A stretch of DNA of 64,000 bases from an uncultured Sphingomonadaceae bacterium (GCA_947258815.1 CAMYJW010000028.1:62001-126000); one strand, 5' to 3'. Numbered from the stretch's first letter, positions 1-10,038 are shown. The notes: generated by a model from the letters alone, not told the origin. Program-made: numbers and translations.

Positions 1-1
1 C

Positions 2-280
2 CGGTATGACTGGAGGCATCATCGTTCGCGCAACCACCACGTTTATCGCGTGAAACGCTATTATGCCCCCTACAGGGGGTATGGATATCGCCGGATCGGG
101 ATCGGCTTCACGCTAGGTTCGCTGTTCTATTCCAGCAGATACTGGATCAACGATCCGTGGCACTATCGCCTGCCGGCAGTTCACGGCCCCTATCGCTGGG
201 TCCGGTATTACGATGACGTGCTGCTGGTCGACACCTACACCGGCGAAGTCGTCGACGTGATCCACGATTTCTTCTGGTAA
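2..280 (+). CDS. RcnB family protein, C-terminal part (5' end outside window)
   Basis: The reading frame is open from base 2, so the gene starts before the window; 92 residues and the stop are visible. The visible part opens with a basic, aromatic, His-rich stretch (RYDWRHHRSRNHHVY) and ends with the block typical of RcnB-like periplasmic proteins: YRLPAVHGPYRWVRYYDDVLL followed by DTYTGEVVDVIHDFFW. E. coli RcnB is a periplasmic protein linked to Ni/Co homeostasis. Sphingomonad homologues are longer and have a signal peptide, which cannot be seen here. A GTG at 50 is in frame but is probably internal. The metal role is inferred from the family only. Confidence 0.85.
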   Translation, partial: RYDWRHHRSRNHHVYRVKRYYAPYRGYGYRRIGIGFTLGSLFYSSRYWINDPWHYRLPAVHGPYRWVRYYDDVLLVDTYTGEVVDVIHDFFW

Positions 281-306
281 CTTTCAAACCGGCTTTCAAG
301 CCAGAC

Positions 307-342
307 CCGGCCTTCCGCACGCCATGTGGGGGAGGCCGGTTT
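307..342. terminator. Hairpin between convergent RcnB-like and cytochrome b561 genes
   Basis: Arms CCGGCCTTCC (307-316) and GGGAGGCCGG (330-339) form a 10-bp stem with one G-T wobble, followed by TTT on the plus strand. It lies in the 72-bp gap between two convergent stop codons, which fits a shared intrinsic terminator. The T-run is short. Confidence 0.55.
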
Positions 343-352
343 CATGATGCGG

Positions 353-913
353 TTATCTGCGCAGGAACGGAATCATCCGGCCCACTGTTCCATCGCGATC
401 GACGAAGTGATGCTTCAACGCCGCGGCAACATGCAGAATAAGCAGGAAAAACATCACTGTCGCCAGAATTTCGTGAACTTCATAGACAGCAATCGCGGTA
501 TCCCGGTCTGGCCCGATAGGCAGGCCGGGGAAATCAAACAGGCCGTAGATGTTCAGGCCCTTGCCGCCCGAAGCTGCTGAACTCATCACCCAGCCGGTGA
601 ACGGAACAGCGATGATCAGAAAATAAAACGCGCGGTGGACCCAGGTGGCGAGCGCGACTTCCCATGATTTCAGACCGGGTTCCATTGGCGGAGCGGGATG
701 CGTGATCCGCCAGATTACCCTGAGAACGCTGAGCAACAGGATCATGATCCCGGTTGCCGCATGAATCCCGACCAGAAAATGCTCCTGTTCTTCCGGCTTG
801 CCTTCGGCCGTCCACACCAGAATGTAGTTTGCAATGATCAGCACGGCGACAAGCCAGTGCAGGGTGATGGCACCATGCGAATATCGCAGGTTCGGGGTTT
901 CTTCGCTCTCCAT
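353..913 (-). CDS. Cytochrome b561 family protein
   Basis: A 186-residue four-helix membrane protein of the bacterial cytochrome b561 family, which binds two b hemes and moves electrons between quinones and partner proteins. Candidate heme-ligand histidines sit in helix 1 (H13 and H19, HGAITLHW), the next helix (H51), helix 3 (H93, WVHRAFYF) and helix 4 (H147, H161). The frame stays open to a TTG at 994, but the ATG at 913 gives the usual short cytoplasmic N-terminus (MESEETPNLRYSHGA) before the first helix, so I start there. No clear Shine-Dalgarno is visible. It is divergent from the oxygenase at 1018. The partner enzyme cannot be told from context. Confidence 0.85.
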   Translation of the reverse strand: MESEETPNLRYSHGAITLHWLVAVLIIANYILVWTAEGKPEEQEHFLVGIHAATGIMILLLSVLRVIWRITHPAPPMEPGLKSWEVALATWVHRAFYFLIIAVPFTGWVMSSAASGGKGLNIYGLFDFPGLPIGPDRDTAIAVYEVHEILATVMFFLLILHVAAALKHHFVDRDGTVGRMIPFLRR

Positions 914-1017
914 GCGCTGGAAACTGTCGCAAACCCGGTTCCATCGCAAGCGACTTTTTGCAACAACCGAAAACCAGAGCCGAATGGCCGCCAATGCACT
1001 CTATCACCGAATTGACC

Positions 1018-1695
1018 ATGCCAGACCAGACGACAGCTCCCCCAAATCCCGACAAGCAGGCGCTTGCCGAAATCGGGCGCGCTGTGCGCGAACGGCTTGA
1101 TGCGGACCCGTCCGCCTACAGGATTCAAAGCGATAAGGCCGAGCTATATGCCATAGCCGACTTCCTTAACCCCGCAGAATGCCAGCATATAATCGAAATG
1201 ATCGACACGGTCGCCAAACCCTCCGAAATCTTCAAGGAGGTCTACCAGGATGGCTACAGGACATCCTATTCCGGCGATGTGGATCGCGAAGACAGCATCG
1301 TGAAAATGGTCGAGCGCCGGATCTGCGACCTGCTCGGCATAGAACTGGCGTGGAGCGAATCCCTGCAAGGCCAACGCTATGAGCCTGGCCAGGAATTCAA
1401 GCAACACTGCGACTGGTTCGATACCAATGCAGGTTACTGGCAGGAAGAAACCGGACGCGGCGGACAGCGAAGCTGGACCGCGATGGTTTTTCTCAACGAA
1501 GTCGAGGCTGGCGGAGAGACGACCTTCCCCAACATCGGCGTTCAGATCCCTCCGCAACCCGGCGCGCTGCTGGTCTGGAACAATGCCCTTGAGGATGGCG
1601 CCCCGAACGGAGACACACTGCACGCAGCATTGCCGGTTACCGCAGGGGTTAAATATGTCGTCACCAAATGGTTCAGAACCCGGCCCTGGACCTGA
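1018..1695 (+). CDS. 2OG-Fe(II) oxygenase, prolyl 4-hydroxylase-like
   Basis: A 225-residue protein with a C-terminal double-stranded beta-helix. Iron ligands are visible as H130-x-D132 (FKQHCDWFD) and H202 (LHAALPV), with K212 ten residues later as the likely 2-oxoglutarate carboxylate binder (GVKYVVTKWF). The phrase VFLNEVEAGGETTFPN is characteristic of the P4Hc group. Such enzymes use O2 and 2-oxoglutarate to hydroxylate a protein or peptide side chain; the substrate is unknown. The frame is open further upstream (ATG at 994, TTG-type starts), and 1018 is chosen because conserved sequence begins about 40 residues later. It ends 27 bp before the convergent lysS stop. Confidence 0.85.
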   Translation: MPDQTTAPPNPDKQALAEIGRAVRERLDADPSAYRIQSDKAELYAIADFLNPAECQHIIEMIDTVAKPSEIFKEVYQDGYRTSYSGDVDREDSIVKMVERRICDLLGIELAWSESLQGQRYEPGQEFKQHCDWFDTNAGYWQEETGRGGQRSWTAMVFLNEVEAGGETTFPNIGVQIPPQPGALLVWNNALEDGAPNGDTLHAALPVTAGVKYVVTKWFRTRPWT

Positions 1696-1722
1696 ACGAC
1701 AAGCTGAGCATGCGCGTGCAAC

Positions 1723-3327
1723 TCAGCCTTTCGCGCGCGCCAGTGCTTCGGCAATCAGTTTGCGCGTTGGCGCTATGCCGTAAAGCGCAATGAAGCTGCC
1801 CATGCGTGGTCCCTGACTTGATCCCAGCAGCGTTTCATAAAGCGCACGAAACCAGTCGCGCAGGTTTTCAAACGCAAACTCTTCCTGCTTGCCGATTTCA
1901 TAGACGCTGGTCTGCAAGTCGGCCGCGGGCGTATCCTCCGCCGCATCGGCCAGCACGGCATCAAGCGCCCCCAGCGCGCGCGCCTCATTCGGTTCTGGCG
2001 CGCGTTTGCTCAGTGTCGGCGCGATATAATCGCGATTGTAGGCAAGCGCGCAATCGACCAGCGCATCGAGATCGGGATGATGCGCGGGATCGAGATCGTG
2101 GATGTAATTGCCCAGATAGGACCAGACCTGCTCATGCGTCGCTTGTGCGCCGAGCACGCCAACCAGATTGAGCAACAGGCCGAACGTTACCGGCAGAGTG
2201 TCGCCGGCACCCGATCCATCGCCGGTGGCGCGCAGAAGATGCCAGACCGGATTGCCAAGCTGCTTGTCAAGTTCCTGATCGGCCAGCCGCTCACGAAACT
2301 GCCAGTATTCATCCACCGCGCGCGGAATGATGCCAATATGCAATTGCTTGGCGCTCTTGGGTTCGCGAAACAGATAGAACCCCAGACTTTCCGGCGTGCC
2401 ATAAGTCAGCCATTGCTCGATGGTGAGGCCGTTGCCTTTGGACTTGGAAATCTTCTCGCCGTTTTCATCCAGAAACAGCTCGTAAATCAGGCCTTCGGGG
2501 CGGCGGCCTCCAAGAATTTTGGCGATCTTGCCGCTTTGGGTAACGCTGTCGGTCAGATCCTTGCCGCACATTTCATAGTCGACCCCCAGATCGACCCAGC
2601 GCATCGCCCAGTCCACTTTCCATTGCAACTTGGCCTGACCGCCAAAAATACACTGCTCGATCTGTTCGCCTTCATCCTCAAACCGGATGATGCCAGCCTC
2701 GGCATCGACGATCTCGATCGGCACCTGCAGCACTTTGCCGCTTACAGGTGAAATCGGCAGCACCGGAGAATAGGTCTTGCGCCGTTCCTCACGCAGTGTT
2801 GGCAGCATGACCCCTTGTATCGCATCATAGTGGGTCAGGATGCCGCGCAGTTCCTCGTCGCACTCGCCCGAATTATAGCGCTGGCTGGCCGAAACGAACT
2901 CATACTCAAATTCGAACCGGTCCAGAAATTCGCACAGCCGGGCATTGTTGTGGTGCGCAAAACTTTCATGGCTTTCAAACGGATCGGGAATGCGGCTGAG
3001 CGGCTTGCCGATATTTTCCTCCAGCATCGCTGCATTGGGGATATTGTCGGGAACCTTGCGCAGCCCGTCCATATCATCGCTGAAAGCCACCAGCCGGGTC
3101 GGTGCGCCGCCTGTCAGCGCTTCATAAGCCTTGCGCACAAGTGTCGTTCGCAAGACTTCCTGAAACGTGCCGATATGCGGCAGGCCGGATGGGCCATAGC
3201 CGGTTTCAAACAGCACCGGCGATCCATCGGGCTTACCTTCGGGAAAGCGCTTCAACAGCTTCTGGGCTTCCAGAAAGGGCCATGCCTTCGATACGCGGGC
3301 GGCTTCGATCAGTGCATCATCAGTCAT
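1723..3327 (-). CDS. lysS: Class I lysyl-tRNA synthetase
   Basis: A 534-residue class I LysRS (LysK type, found in archaea, spirochaetes and alphaproteobacteria instead of the class II enzyme). It charges tRNA-Lys with lysine in the cytoplasm. The HIGH-like motif is PSGLPHIGTF near residue 48 and the KMSKS-like motif is KISKSKG near residue 290; the C-terminal third is the alpha-helical anticodon-binding cage. The frame stays open about 890 nt further upstream, but that part is antisense to the helicase and not LysRS-like. The start is the ATG at 3327 (MTDDALIEAARV) or four codons earlier at 3339. It is divergent from the helicase. Confidence 0.95.
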   Translation of the reverse strand: MTDDALIEAARVSKAWPFLEAQKLLKRFPEGKPDGSPVLFETGYGPSGLPHIGTFQEVLRTTLVRKAYEALTGGAPTRLVAFSDDMDGLRKVPDNIPNAAMLEENIGKPLSRIPDPFESHESFAHHNNARLCEFLDRFEFEYEFVSASQRYNSGECDEELRGILTHYDAIQGVMLPTLREERRKTYSPVLPISPVSGKVLQVPIEIVDAEAGIIRFEDEGEQIEQCIFGGQAKLQWKVDWAMRWVDLGVDYEMCGKDLTDSVTQSGKIAKILGGRRPEGLIYELFLDENGEKISKSKGNGLTIEQWLTYGTPESLGFYLFREPKSAKQLHIGIIPRAVDEYWQFRERLADQELDKQLGNPVWHLLRATGDGSGAGDTLPVTFGLLLNLVGVLGAQATHEQVWSYLGNYIHDLDPAHHPDLDALVDCALAYNRDYIAPTLSKRAPEPNEARALGALDAVLADAAEDTPAADLQTSVYEIGKQEEFAFENLRDWFRALYETLLGSSQGPRMGSFIALYGIAPTRKLIAEALARAKG

Positions 3328-3473
3328 CGCGTGGTCCATTGCGCTTCGCGTGCTGTTTCGCAAGTGCGAAACGCATCGCTGCCGTGCCAACCCATCGCCT
3401 GACTTGTGGGAATAGCGATATTTCCGGCGCGACTCGCTTGCTCCGCGTTTCCTGTTCGTTCTACCCACTGCCA

Positions 3474-6251
3474 ATGGCCGCGCCCAAACATGCCCTTCCC
3501 CTTCCCGCGCTTCATGCCAGCCATGGCGGCTGCTGGCTGCGCGATGCCGATCTGGCGGGTGGCACGCGGGCGATTGGCAAAGGCGAAGCGGTGATGGCCG
3601 CCGCCGATACGCCGCTGCTGATCCTGAATGCACCGCTGCTGGCAACGCGGCTGGGCTATCCCGATCTTTCAGGACTGGATCTGCTCGAACTGTTTGCCTT
3701 CGTGCATCCGGCCCGTTTTGTGGTGCCAACGCCCAAGGGGATCGCCCATGCGCTTGGGTTGGACGAGCCGGAGGGCGACGATGCGGTCCCCGCCCTGCTC
3801 CAGCGGGCGGCGGCGCACCTTCTGGATCACTGCGAAAGCGCGCACTGGGCCGAACGCGAAGGCGCGTGGAGCGCGCTGCAATCGCTGGCGCGCCTGCGCT
3901 GGCCATGGGCGGGGCCGCTTTCCAGCCGCATCGCACGCCCCGAACGGGCCGAACGCTGGCTGTTCGCCAAGTTGCCTGAATGGGAGGATGTTCAGGAGGT
4001 TCCGCAACCCAAACAGATAACGCTGGAAGATGCCGACGTGCTTGAGCGTCTTCGCACGCTGACCGGACCGGACGCTGAATCCCGGCCCGGACAAAAAGCC
4101 TATGCGGTGGAAGCCGCCCATGCCTTTGCCCCGCGGGGTCGCAAAGGCGAACCGCATGTGCTGCTGGCGCAGGCCGGCACCGGGATCGGCAAGACGCTGG
4201 GCTATCTTGCCCCTGCATCGCTATGGTCTGAACGATCGGGCGGAACCGTCTGGGTGTCCACTTTCACCAAAGCCCTGCAACGTCAGCTTCGGGCGGAAAG
4301 CCGCCGCGCGTGGGCCGGTCCGCGCGCCGATGGCAGCCAGCCCGTTGTCGTGCGCAAGGGACGGGAGAATTATCTGTGCCTGCTTAACCTGGAAGACGCG
4401 CTGCAAGGCGGCTTTGCGGGGCGCGCCGCGATACTCGCGCAGCTGGTTGCGCGCTGGGCCGCCTATTCGCGCGATGGCGATATGATCGGCGGCGACCTGC
4501 CCGGATGGCTGGGCACGCTGTTTCGCCAACGCGGCATTACCGCGCTGACCGACAGGCGCGGCGAATGCGTTTATGCCGGGTGTCCGCATTATCGCAAATG
4601 CTTCATCGAACGTTCGGTTCGCGCCAGCGCGCAAGCCGATCTGGTGATCGGCAATCATGCGCTGGTGATGGTCAACGCGGCCCGTTCGGGAGCCGGTGGC
4701 GCGCAGCAGGGGGCACTGCGCCCGACCCGGATCGTTTTCGATGAAGGCCATCATATTTTTCAGGCCGCCGACTCCACGTTCGCCGCCGCGCTATCGGGAA
4801 GCGAAACCATCGAATTGCGGCGCTGGGTTATCGGGCCGGAACGCAATTCGCGCGGGCGCCGCCGGGGGCTGGCCGCGCGGCTTGCCGATATCGCCAGTTA
4901 TGATGAAGCAGGCGCCGAAGCGATCGCGGCGGCATGCGATGCCGCAGAAGCTCTGCCGGGCGAAGGCTGGCTGCAACGGCTGGTGGAAAATGTCCCGTCC
5001 GGCCCGGTTGAAGAGCTGCTCGCGGCCGTGCGATCGGTAGTCTATGCGCGCGATGAAAGCGGCGGACAGGATGCGGGCTATGGTCTGGAAACAGAGGCGG
5101 CACAGCTTGACGGTCCAATCGTGGAGCGGGTCGGCAAAGCACAATCCGCCCTTGCCGCTTTACGCCAGCCGCTTATCCGGCTGGGGATTCGTCTTGAAGC
5201 GATGCTCGAAGATCCGCCTGACTGGCTCGACGGGCCAGGCCGCGCCCGGATCGACGGCGCACGCCACGCATTGGCATGGCGGATCGATCTGATCGCGGCA
5301 TGGGAAGCCTTGCTTGAACGCATGGGCGGGCCGGTCGATCCCGAATTTGTCGATTGGCTGGCGGTTGAACGGTCGGACGCGCGCGAGTTCGATATCGGCA
5401 TTCAGCGGCGCTGGCTCGATCCGATGAAGCCATTTGCCAAAGTGGTTCTCGAACCCGCGCATGGCGTGGTGATGACCTCGGCAACCTTGAAAGACGGTTA
5501 TGACCCGCCGGGCGAAGATGGAAACGACGACAACACCGTTTGGGCAAAGGCGATCGCGGATAGCGGGACGCCCCATATCAACGCCGATGTCCGCCTTTCG
5601 GAACATCAAAGCCCATTCGACTATGCCCGGCAATCCGAAGTCCTGATCGTCACCGATGTGAAGAAGGGCGATATTCCCGCTCTTGCCGCCGCCTATTCGC
5701 GCCTGTTTGAAGCGACCGGCGGCGGCGCGCTGGGGCTGTTCACAGCCATCCGGCGATTGCGCGCCGTCCACGGTCGCATTGCCGACCGACTGGCGCGGGC
5801 CGGGTTGCCGCTTTACGCGCAGCATGTCGATCCGATCGACACCGGCACACTGGTCGATATCTTTCGCGACGATCCACATGCTTCGCTGCTGGGCACCGAT
5901 GCCCTGCGCGACGGCGTTGATGTGCCGGGGCACTCGTTGCGATTGGTGGTGATGGAGCAAGTGCCGTGGGCGCGGCCTTCGATCCTGCATCGCGCACGGC
6001 GGACGGCAGGCGGCGGATCTGCTTACGACGATGCAATCATCCGCGCGCGGCTGGCGCAGGCATTTGGCCGCCTGATCCGCAGCCGCGACGATTTCGGACA
6101 CTTCGTTGTGCTTTCGCCCGCATTCCCCTCACGGCTGAAATCCGCATTCCCGCAGGACACGCCCGTTCACCGGGTTACGCTGGATGAGGCTTTACAACGG
6201 GTCTCCGGGCATGTTTCAGATAAAGCTGTTCCCACCGAGAATCGCCTCTGA
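3474..6251 (+). CDS. ATP-dependent DNA helicase, DinG/XPD-like with Fe-S cluster
   Basis: A 925-residue superfamily 2 helicase. The Walker A motif is AQAGTGIGKTLGY and the DEAH-type Walker B is VFDEGHH. Between them lie four cysteines (YLCLLN, then ECVYAGCPHYRKC) that match the 4Fe-4S domain of DinG/XPD helicases. C-terminal helicase motifs include HGVVMTSATL, GTDALRDGVDVPG and the arginine-rich AQAFGRLIRSRDD. The family unwinds DNA, including R-loops, during repair and replication. The ATG at 3474 is preferred, since upstream sequence in the same frame is antisense to lysS. sixA follows after 8 bp, so they are probably co-transcribed. Confidence 0.92.
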   Translation: MAAPKHALPLPALHASHGGCWLRDADLAGGTRAIGKGEAVMAAADTPLLILNAPLLATRLGYPDLSGLDLLELFAFVHPARFVVPTPKGIAHALGLDEPEGDDAVPALLQRAAAHLLDHCESAHWAEREGAWSALQSLARLRWPWAGPLSSRIARPERAERWLFAKLPEWEDVQEVPQPKQITLEDADVLERLRTLTGPDAESRPGQKAYAVEAAHAFAPRGRKGEPHVLLAQAGTGIGKTLGYLAPASLWSERSGGTVWVSTFTKALQRQLRAESRRAWAGPRADGSQPVVVRKGRENYLCLLNLEDALQGGFAGRAAILAQLVARWAAYSRDGDMIGGDLPGWLGTLFRQRGITALTDRRGECVYAGCPHYRKCFIERSVRASAQADLVIGNHALVMVNAARSGAGGAQQGALRPTRIVFDEGHHIFQAADSTFAAALSGSETIELRRWVIGPERNSRGRRRGLAARLADIASYDEAGAEAIAAACDAAEALPGEGWLQRLVENVPSGPVEELLAAVRSVVYARDESGGQDAGYGLETEAAQLDGPIVERVGKAQSALAALRQPLIRLGIRLEAMLEDPPDWLDGPGRARIDGARHALAWRIDLIAAWEALLERMGGPVDPEFVDWLAVERSDAREFDIGIQRRWLDPMKPFAKVVLEPAHGVVMTSATLKDGYDPPGEDGNDDNTVWAKAIADSGTPHINADVRLSEHQSPFDYARQSEVLIVTDVKKGDIPALAAAYSRLFEATGGGALGLFTAIRRLRAVHGRIADRLARAGLPLYAQHVDPIDTGTLVDIFRDDPHASLLGTDALRDGVDVPGHSLRLVVMEQVPWARPSILHRARRTAGGGSAYDDAIIRARLAQAFGRLIRSRDDFGHFVVLSPAFPSRLKSAFPQDTPVHRVTLDEALQRVSGHVSDKAVPTENRL

Positions 6252-6259
6252 AAGGCCGC

Positions 6260-6805
6260 ATGAAAAAATTGGGCCTCTTCCGCCACGCCAAGTCTGACTG
6301 GAACGATGCACGTCTGCGCGATTTCGATCGTCCGCTGAACGCGCGCGGACGCAAGGGCGCGCACGTGATGGGCGCACATATCAAGAATTATTGCGACAGA
6401 TGGGGCCGGCTTATCGCTTCACCGGCTGTTCGCGTGGCGCAAACGATTGAACTGGCCGCGAAAGCCGCTGGCAGCATGCCGCCGATCAAGTGGGACCGGC
6501 GCATATACCTGGCCAGCTCGGTCACGCTGCTTGAATTGTTGCGCGAACAGGAAGGCAACCCGGATTCGATCATCATGGTCGGCCATAACCCGAGCCTTGA
6601 AGACCTGATTTTCGATCTCGTGCCCGATGACGGGAGCAGTCCGCTGCGCGATATCGTCGAGGAAAAGTTCCCGACGGCAGCTTTTGCCGTGCTTGAACTT
6701 GATATCGATTCGTGGGTCGATCTGGACGAAGGCAGCGCGCGTCTGGTCCATCTGACCCGGCCACGCGATATCGATCCCGCGCTTGGCCCAGAACCCGTCG
6801 ACTGA
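6260..6805 (+). CDS. Phosphohistidine phosphatase SixA-like, histidine phosphatase superfamily
   Basis: A 181-residue branch-2-like histidine phosphatase. The catalytic RH motif is R8-H9 (LFRHAKSDW) and the second catalytic histidine is H109 in VGHNPSLEDLI. SixA proteins remove phosphate from histidine residues of phosphotransfer proteins in E. coli; the alphaproteobacterial substrate is not known from sequence. The gene begins 8 bp after the helicase stop and ends 9 bp from the convergent merR-type gene, so it is the last gene of a two-gene unit. Confidence 0.88.
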   Translation: MKKLGLFRHAKSDWNDARLRDFDRPLNARGRKGAHVMGAHIKNYCDRWGRLIASPAVRVAQTIELAAKAAGSMPPIKWDRRIYLASSVTLLELLREQEGNPDSIIMVGHNPSLEDLIFDLVPDDGSSPLRDIVEEKFPTAAFAVLELDIDSWVDLDEGSARLVHLTRPRDIDPALGPEPVD

Positions 6806-6814
6806 TTAAATGAT

Positions 6815-7213
6815 TCAGGCCGCGTTGAGCGCGGTTTCAAGACGTCTGCGAATATCGGAGAGCCTGTCGAGCGTTTCGACGCTGACCGATTCGGGGTTTT
6901 CCGACGCGCGTGGCGGCCTGGCCGCAGTGGCCACTTCCGGCCTCGATCGTGCTGCCTGATGGATCGCCTGACGAGCGCCGCGCAGCGTGTATCCTTCCTT
7001 GTGAACCAGCCGACTGATCGTTTCGATCAGGCTGATATCCTCTGGACGGTAATACCGGCGACCGCCGCTGCGCTTGACCGGTTGCAGCGTCGGAAACTGG
7101 TCTTCCCAGTAGCGCAGGACATGTGGCCGGATTTTCAGCGTGCGGGCCACTTCTCCGATCGTGCGCAAGGCATCGGGCGATTTGCCGTCGTCAAAGACGG
7201 AGCCGCCGCTCAT
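6815..7213 (-). CDS. MerR family transcriptional regulator
   Basis: A 132-residue protein with an N-terminal winged-helix MerR domain ([19 protein letters not shown], then [12 protein letters not shown], residues about 18-85) and a short coiled C-terminus containing no cysteine pair or other obvious effector site. The arrangement ihfA-merR with a 4-bp overlap (7210-7213) is common in alphaproteobacteria and makes this the last gene of the rpmF operon. Its targets are not evident. Its small size and lack of a sensor domain suggest a simple DNA-bending regulator. Confidence 0.9.
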   Translation of the reverse strand: MSGGSVFDDGKSPDALRTIGEVARTLKIRPHVLRYWEDQFPTLQPVKRSGGRRYYRPEDISLIETISRLVHKEGYTLRGARQAIHQAARSRPEVATAARPPRASENPESVSVETLDRLSDIRRRLETALNAA

Positions 7214-7509
7214 CGCGATCCCGCGACCTTGTCCTTGAGCATCTGGCTGGCCCGGAAAGTCAAAACCCGTCGTGAAGTGATGGGCACTTCGACTCCGGTT
7301 TTCGGGTTGCGGCCAATGCGTTCTCCCTTGTCGCGCAAGAGAAACGTGCCGAACCCGGAAATCTTCACATTCTCGCCACGCTCAAGCGCGTCGCCCATGT
7401 GATCGATTATCGACTCCACCATCGTAAGCGATTCAGCCCGGGAGATTCCCAGCTTCTTGTGAATTGCTTCCGCAATGGCAGCACGCGTAAGAGTACTCTT
7501 GGAGCTCAT
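7210..7509 (-). CDS. ihfA: Integration host factor subunit alpha
   Basis: A 99-residue HU/IHF family protein. The DNA-bending arm carries the conserved [12 protein letters not shown], whose proline intercalates in the minor groove, and the start is the ATG at 7509 ([16 protein letters not shown]). With IhfB, encoded elsewhere, it would form the heterodimer that bends DNA at promoters, origins and recombination sites. It lies 136 bp downstream of fabH, a gap long enough for its own promoter, and overlaps the merR-type gene by 4 bp. Confidence 0.95.
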   Translation of the reverse strand: MSSKSTLTRAAIAEAIHKKLGISRAESLTMVESIIDHMGDALERGENVKISGFGTFLLRDKGERIGRNPKTGVEVPITSRRVLTFRASQMLKDKVAGSR

Positions 7510-7612
7510 ATGCCCCTATCCCTTCGTACACGCGACCCCCTGTCGCCAAAGGATCATACGGATTTATAGTCTAAAAGCAATGCTGCAGTGCGTCATACGT
7601 CTTTTGCAGACA

Positions 7613-7647
7613 GAAACGGCCTTTCCCGCTGCTGCGCGAACCGTTTC
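7613..7647. terminator. Possible hairpin overlapping the fabH stop codon
   Basis: GAAACGG (7613-7619) and CCGTTTC (7641-7647) form a perfect 7-bp stem with a 21-nt loop that includes the end of fabH on the minus strand. No T-run follows, so it could be an attenuating or stabilising stem between fabH and ihfA rather than a true terminator, or it could be chance. Confidence 0.25.
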
Positions 7648-8614
7648 AGACGCGCATTAGCGAGGCGCCCCAGGTGAAACCGCCGCCCATCGCTTCAAGC
7701 ATGACCAGATCGCCTGATTTTATCCGCCCGTCGCGAATCGCAACGTCAAGAGCGAGCGGCACCGATGCGGCCGAAGTGTTGGCGTGCTGGTCCACGGTCA
7801 CCACGACCTTTTCGTTCGGCATGTTCAGTTTTTTCGCTGTGGCATTCAGGATCCGGGCATTGGCCTGATGCGGAACCAGCCAGTCGATATCGGAAATCTC
7901 CACGCCAGCCTCGTCAAGCACCTCGCCGAGCACTTCGGACAGATTGACCACGGCATGACGGAACACTTCGCGCCCCTTCATCCGCACTTTCCCGACAGTC
8001 TGCGTCGTGGATGGACCGCCATCGACATAGAGCATCTGGTTGTGCGCGCCATCGGCGTGAAGCTTTGTCGCAAGCACACCGCGCGGCGCATCGCCCGTTT
8101 CCTCGCGCGCATCGAGCACGATCGCCCCTGCCCCGTCTCCGAACAGAACGCAGGTAGAGCGATCTTCCCAATCGAGAATCCGGCTGAATGTTTCCGCGCC
8201 GATCACCAGCGCGCGATTTGCACTGCCCGTGCGCAACATCGAGTCCGCAACCCCGACCGCATAGAGAAATCCCGAGCAAACCGCCGCAACATCGAACGCA
8301 ATGCCGCGATTGCAGCCCAGTTCATTCTGAACGATCGTCGCGGTAGCCGGAAACGTCTGGTTCGGCGTCGCCGTCGCCAGAATGATCAGATCGATCGAAT
8401 CGGGCGCGACTCCGGCCGTTTCGATCGCCATGCGCGCGGCATCTGTTGCCAGGCTGGCCGTCGTTTCATCGTCGCCCGCAATGTAACGGTTACGAATTCC
8501 CGTCCGTTCGACGATCCATTCGTCACTGGTATCGACTGTTTTGGACAGTTCATCGTTGCTCACCGCGCGCTTTGGCAACGCCGAGCCGGTTCCGATCATC
8601 ACGGAACGGCGCAT
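7646..8614 (-). CDS. fabH: 3-oxoacyl-ACP synthase III
   Basis: A 322-residue KAS III that condenses acetyl-CoA with malonyl-ACP to start fatty acid synthesis. The catalytic triad is C113 ([10 protein letters not shown]), H249 ([11 protein letters not shown]) and N279 (QHANTSAAS). The length is normal for the family. The start ATG at 8614 overlaps the plsX stop by one base (ATGA-type junction), consistent with translational coupling in the rpmF-plsX-fabH unit that links membrane lipid synthesis and ribosome production. Confidence 0.96.
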   Translation of the reverse strand: MRRSVMIGTGSALPKRAVSNDELSKTVDTSDEWIVERTGIRNRYIAGDDETTASLATDAARMAIETAGVAPDSIDLIILATATPNQTFPATATIVQNELGCNRGIAFDVAAVCSGFLYAVGVADSMLRTGSANRALVIGAETFSRILDWEDRSTCVLFGDGAGAIVLDAREETGDAPRGVLATKLHADGAHNQMLYVDGGPSTTQTVGKVRMKGREVFRHAVVNLSEVLGEVLDEAGVEISDIDWLVPHQANARILNATAKKLNMPNEKVVVTVDQHANTSAASVPLALDVAIRDGRIKSGDLVMLEAMGGGFTWGASLMRV

Positions 8615-9675
8615 CAGGAAGGATCCTCGTCCGAACGCCTCAGGCGCAATCCATCGGCACCAACACGGGCAAGGTCGGCCGTAATCCGTTCAGTCACATT
8701 TTCCTCCAGCAACCGAGCGGTTACCGCAACTGCGTTGGCGACACCAGCCGCATTGGCGCTTCCATGGCTCTTTACCACAATTCCGTTCAACCCGAGAAAC
8801 ACTGCGCCATTATGGTTGTTGGGATCAAGGTGGTGTTTGAGCAACTCGGTCGCCGGACGCGAAATCAGGAAGCCAAACTTCGAACGCAGCGAACTGGAAA
8901 AACTGCGCCGCAGCAAATCGCCAACGAACCGCGCCGTGCCTTCCACGGCTTTGAGCGCGATATTGCCGGAAAACCCGTCTGTGACGACCACATCGACATC
9001 GCCGCCACACAGTTTGTCCGCCTCGGCAAAGCCGTCGAACGAAATCGACAGATCATCGGCCGCGTCTTTCAGTTCGGCAGCGGCGGTGCGCAAGCTATCT
9101 GTCCCCTTGATTTCCTCGGTTCCGATATTCAGCAGTCGGAGTCGGGGAGCCTCGCGCCCTGTAACAACCCGCGAATAGGCAGCACCCATCACCGCGAATT
9201 GCACCAGATTGCGCGCATCGCATTCGGTGTTGGCGCCAAGATCAAGCATGACGACATCGTTATCGCCCAGCGTAGGCAGCAGCGCGGCGAGCGCGGGCCG
9301 GTCAATCCCCGGCATCGTGCGAAGCGAAACTTTTGAAATTGCCATCAGCGCGCCGGTATTGCCCGCGCTTACGGCAGCCCCTGCATCGCCTGCCTTCACC
9401 GCATTGATCGCCATGCCCATCGATGTCGTCTTGGCACGGCGCAGCGCCTGACCGGGCTTGTCCTCACCGCTGATGACGTCATCGGCGTGGAGTATTTCGC
9501 ATGCGCTGCGCATATTGGGATGATTGGCAAGCGCCGCTTCGATCCGTTTTGAATCGCCTGCGAACAGAAACTTGAAGCGATCATGCCGACGCCGGGCCAG
9601 AGCGGCGCCCTCGACCATTACGCGCACGCCTTCGTCTCCGCCCATCGCATCAACGGCGATACGCGGCAAAGTCAT
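8614..9675 (-). CDS. plsX: Phosphate acyltransferase PlsX
   Basis: A 353-residue PlsX, which converts acyl-ACP to acyl-phosphate, the donor used by PlsY to start phospholipid synthesis. Family hallmarks include the opening [11 protein letters not shown], the [11 protein letters not shown] block and the C-terminal [11 protein letters not shown] segment. It sits between rpmF and fabH in the order conserved across many bacteria. The ATG at 9675 follows the rpmF stop by 26 bp. Confidence 0.96.
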   Translation of the reverse strand: MTLPRIAVDAMGGDEGVRVMVEGAALARRRHDRFKFLFAGDSKRIEAALANHPNMRSACEILHADDVISGEDKPGQALRRAKTTSMGMAINAVKAGDAGAAVSAGNTGALMAISKVSLRTMPGIDRPALAALLPTLGDNDVVMLDLGANTECDARNLVQFAVMGAAYSRVVTGREAPRLRLLNIGTEEIKGTDSLRTAAAELKDAADDLSISFDGFAEADKLCGGDVDVVVTDGFSGNIALKAVEGTARFVGDLLRRSFSSSLRSKFGFLISRPATELLKHHLDPNNHNGAVFLGLNGIVVKSHGSANAAGVANAVAVTARLLEENVTERITADLARVGADGLRLRRSDEDPS

Positions 9676-9701
9676 CGGGTTATCTCCGGCCTGATAGTGT
9701 C

Positions 9702-9881
9702 TTAGAGCCCGACCGCGATGATTTCGCGCCCGTTATAGAAGCCACACGCCTGGCACAGGTTGTGCGGACGCTTGAGTTCGCCACAATTGGAGCACTCGTG
9801 GAACGCTTCAGCCTTCAGCGCATCGTGAGAACGACGCATACCCCGGCGTGACGGGCTGATTTTACTTTTTGGGACAGCCAT
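9702..9881 (-). CDS. rpmF: 50S ribosomal protein L32
   Basis: I translated this short gene by hand: 59 residues beginning [20 protein letters not shown] and ending GREIIAVGL. It has the two CxxC pairs ([16 protein letters not shown]) of zinc-binding L32 proteins. It is the first gene of the rpmF-plsX-fabH-ihfA-merR series, and the 157-bp gap to the divergent MAPEG gene should hold the operon promoter. Confidence 0.96.
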   Translation of the reverse strand: MAVPKSKISPSRRGMRRSHDALKAEAFHECSNCGELKRPHNLCQACGFYNGREIIAVGL

Positions 9882-10038
9882 CTCGGCACCTGCTTCTAAT
9901 CTGTAATCTGGTCAAAAAAACCGCCTTGGCCCAATATGGGTCGGCGGCATCGAAGCCGCGCCTATAGCGGATTCGCGACATGTTGCAACCCGTCGCCGCC
10001 TGCGCCATGATGGTTTCAGCAAAACAGGGGGAAACCGG

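Noticed and set aside
3340..4218. The lysS frame staying open about 890 nt upstream of its start
   Set aside because: The extra codons are opposite the helicase and do not resemble LysRS; they reflect high GC rather than a fusion protein.
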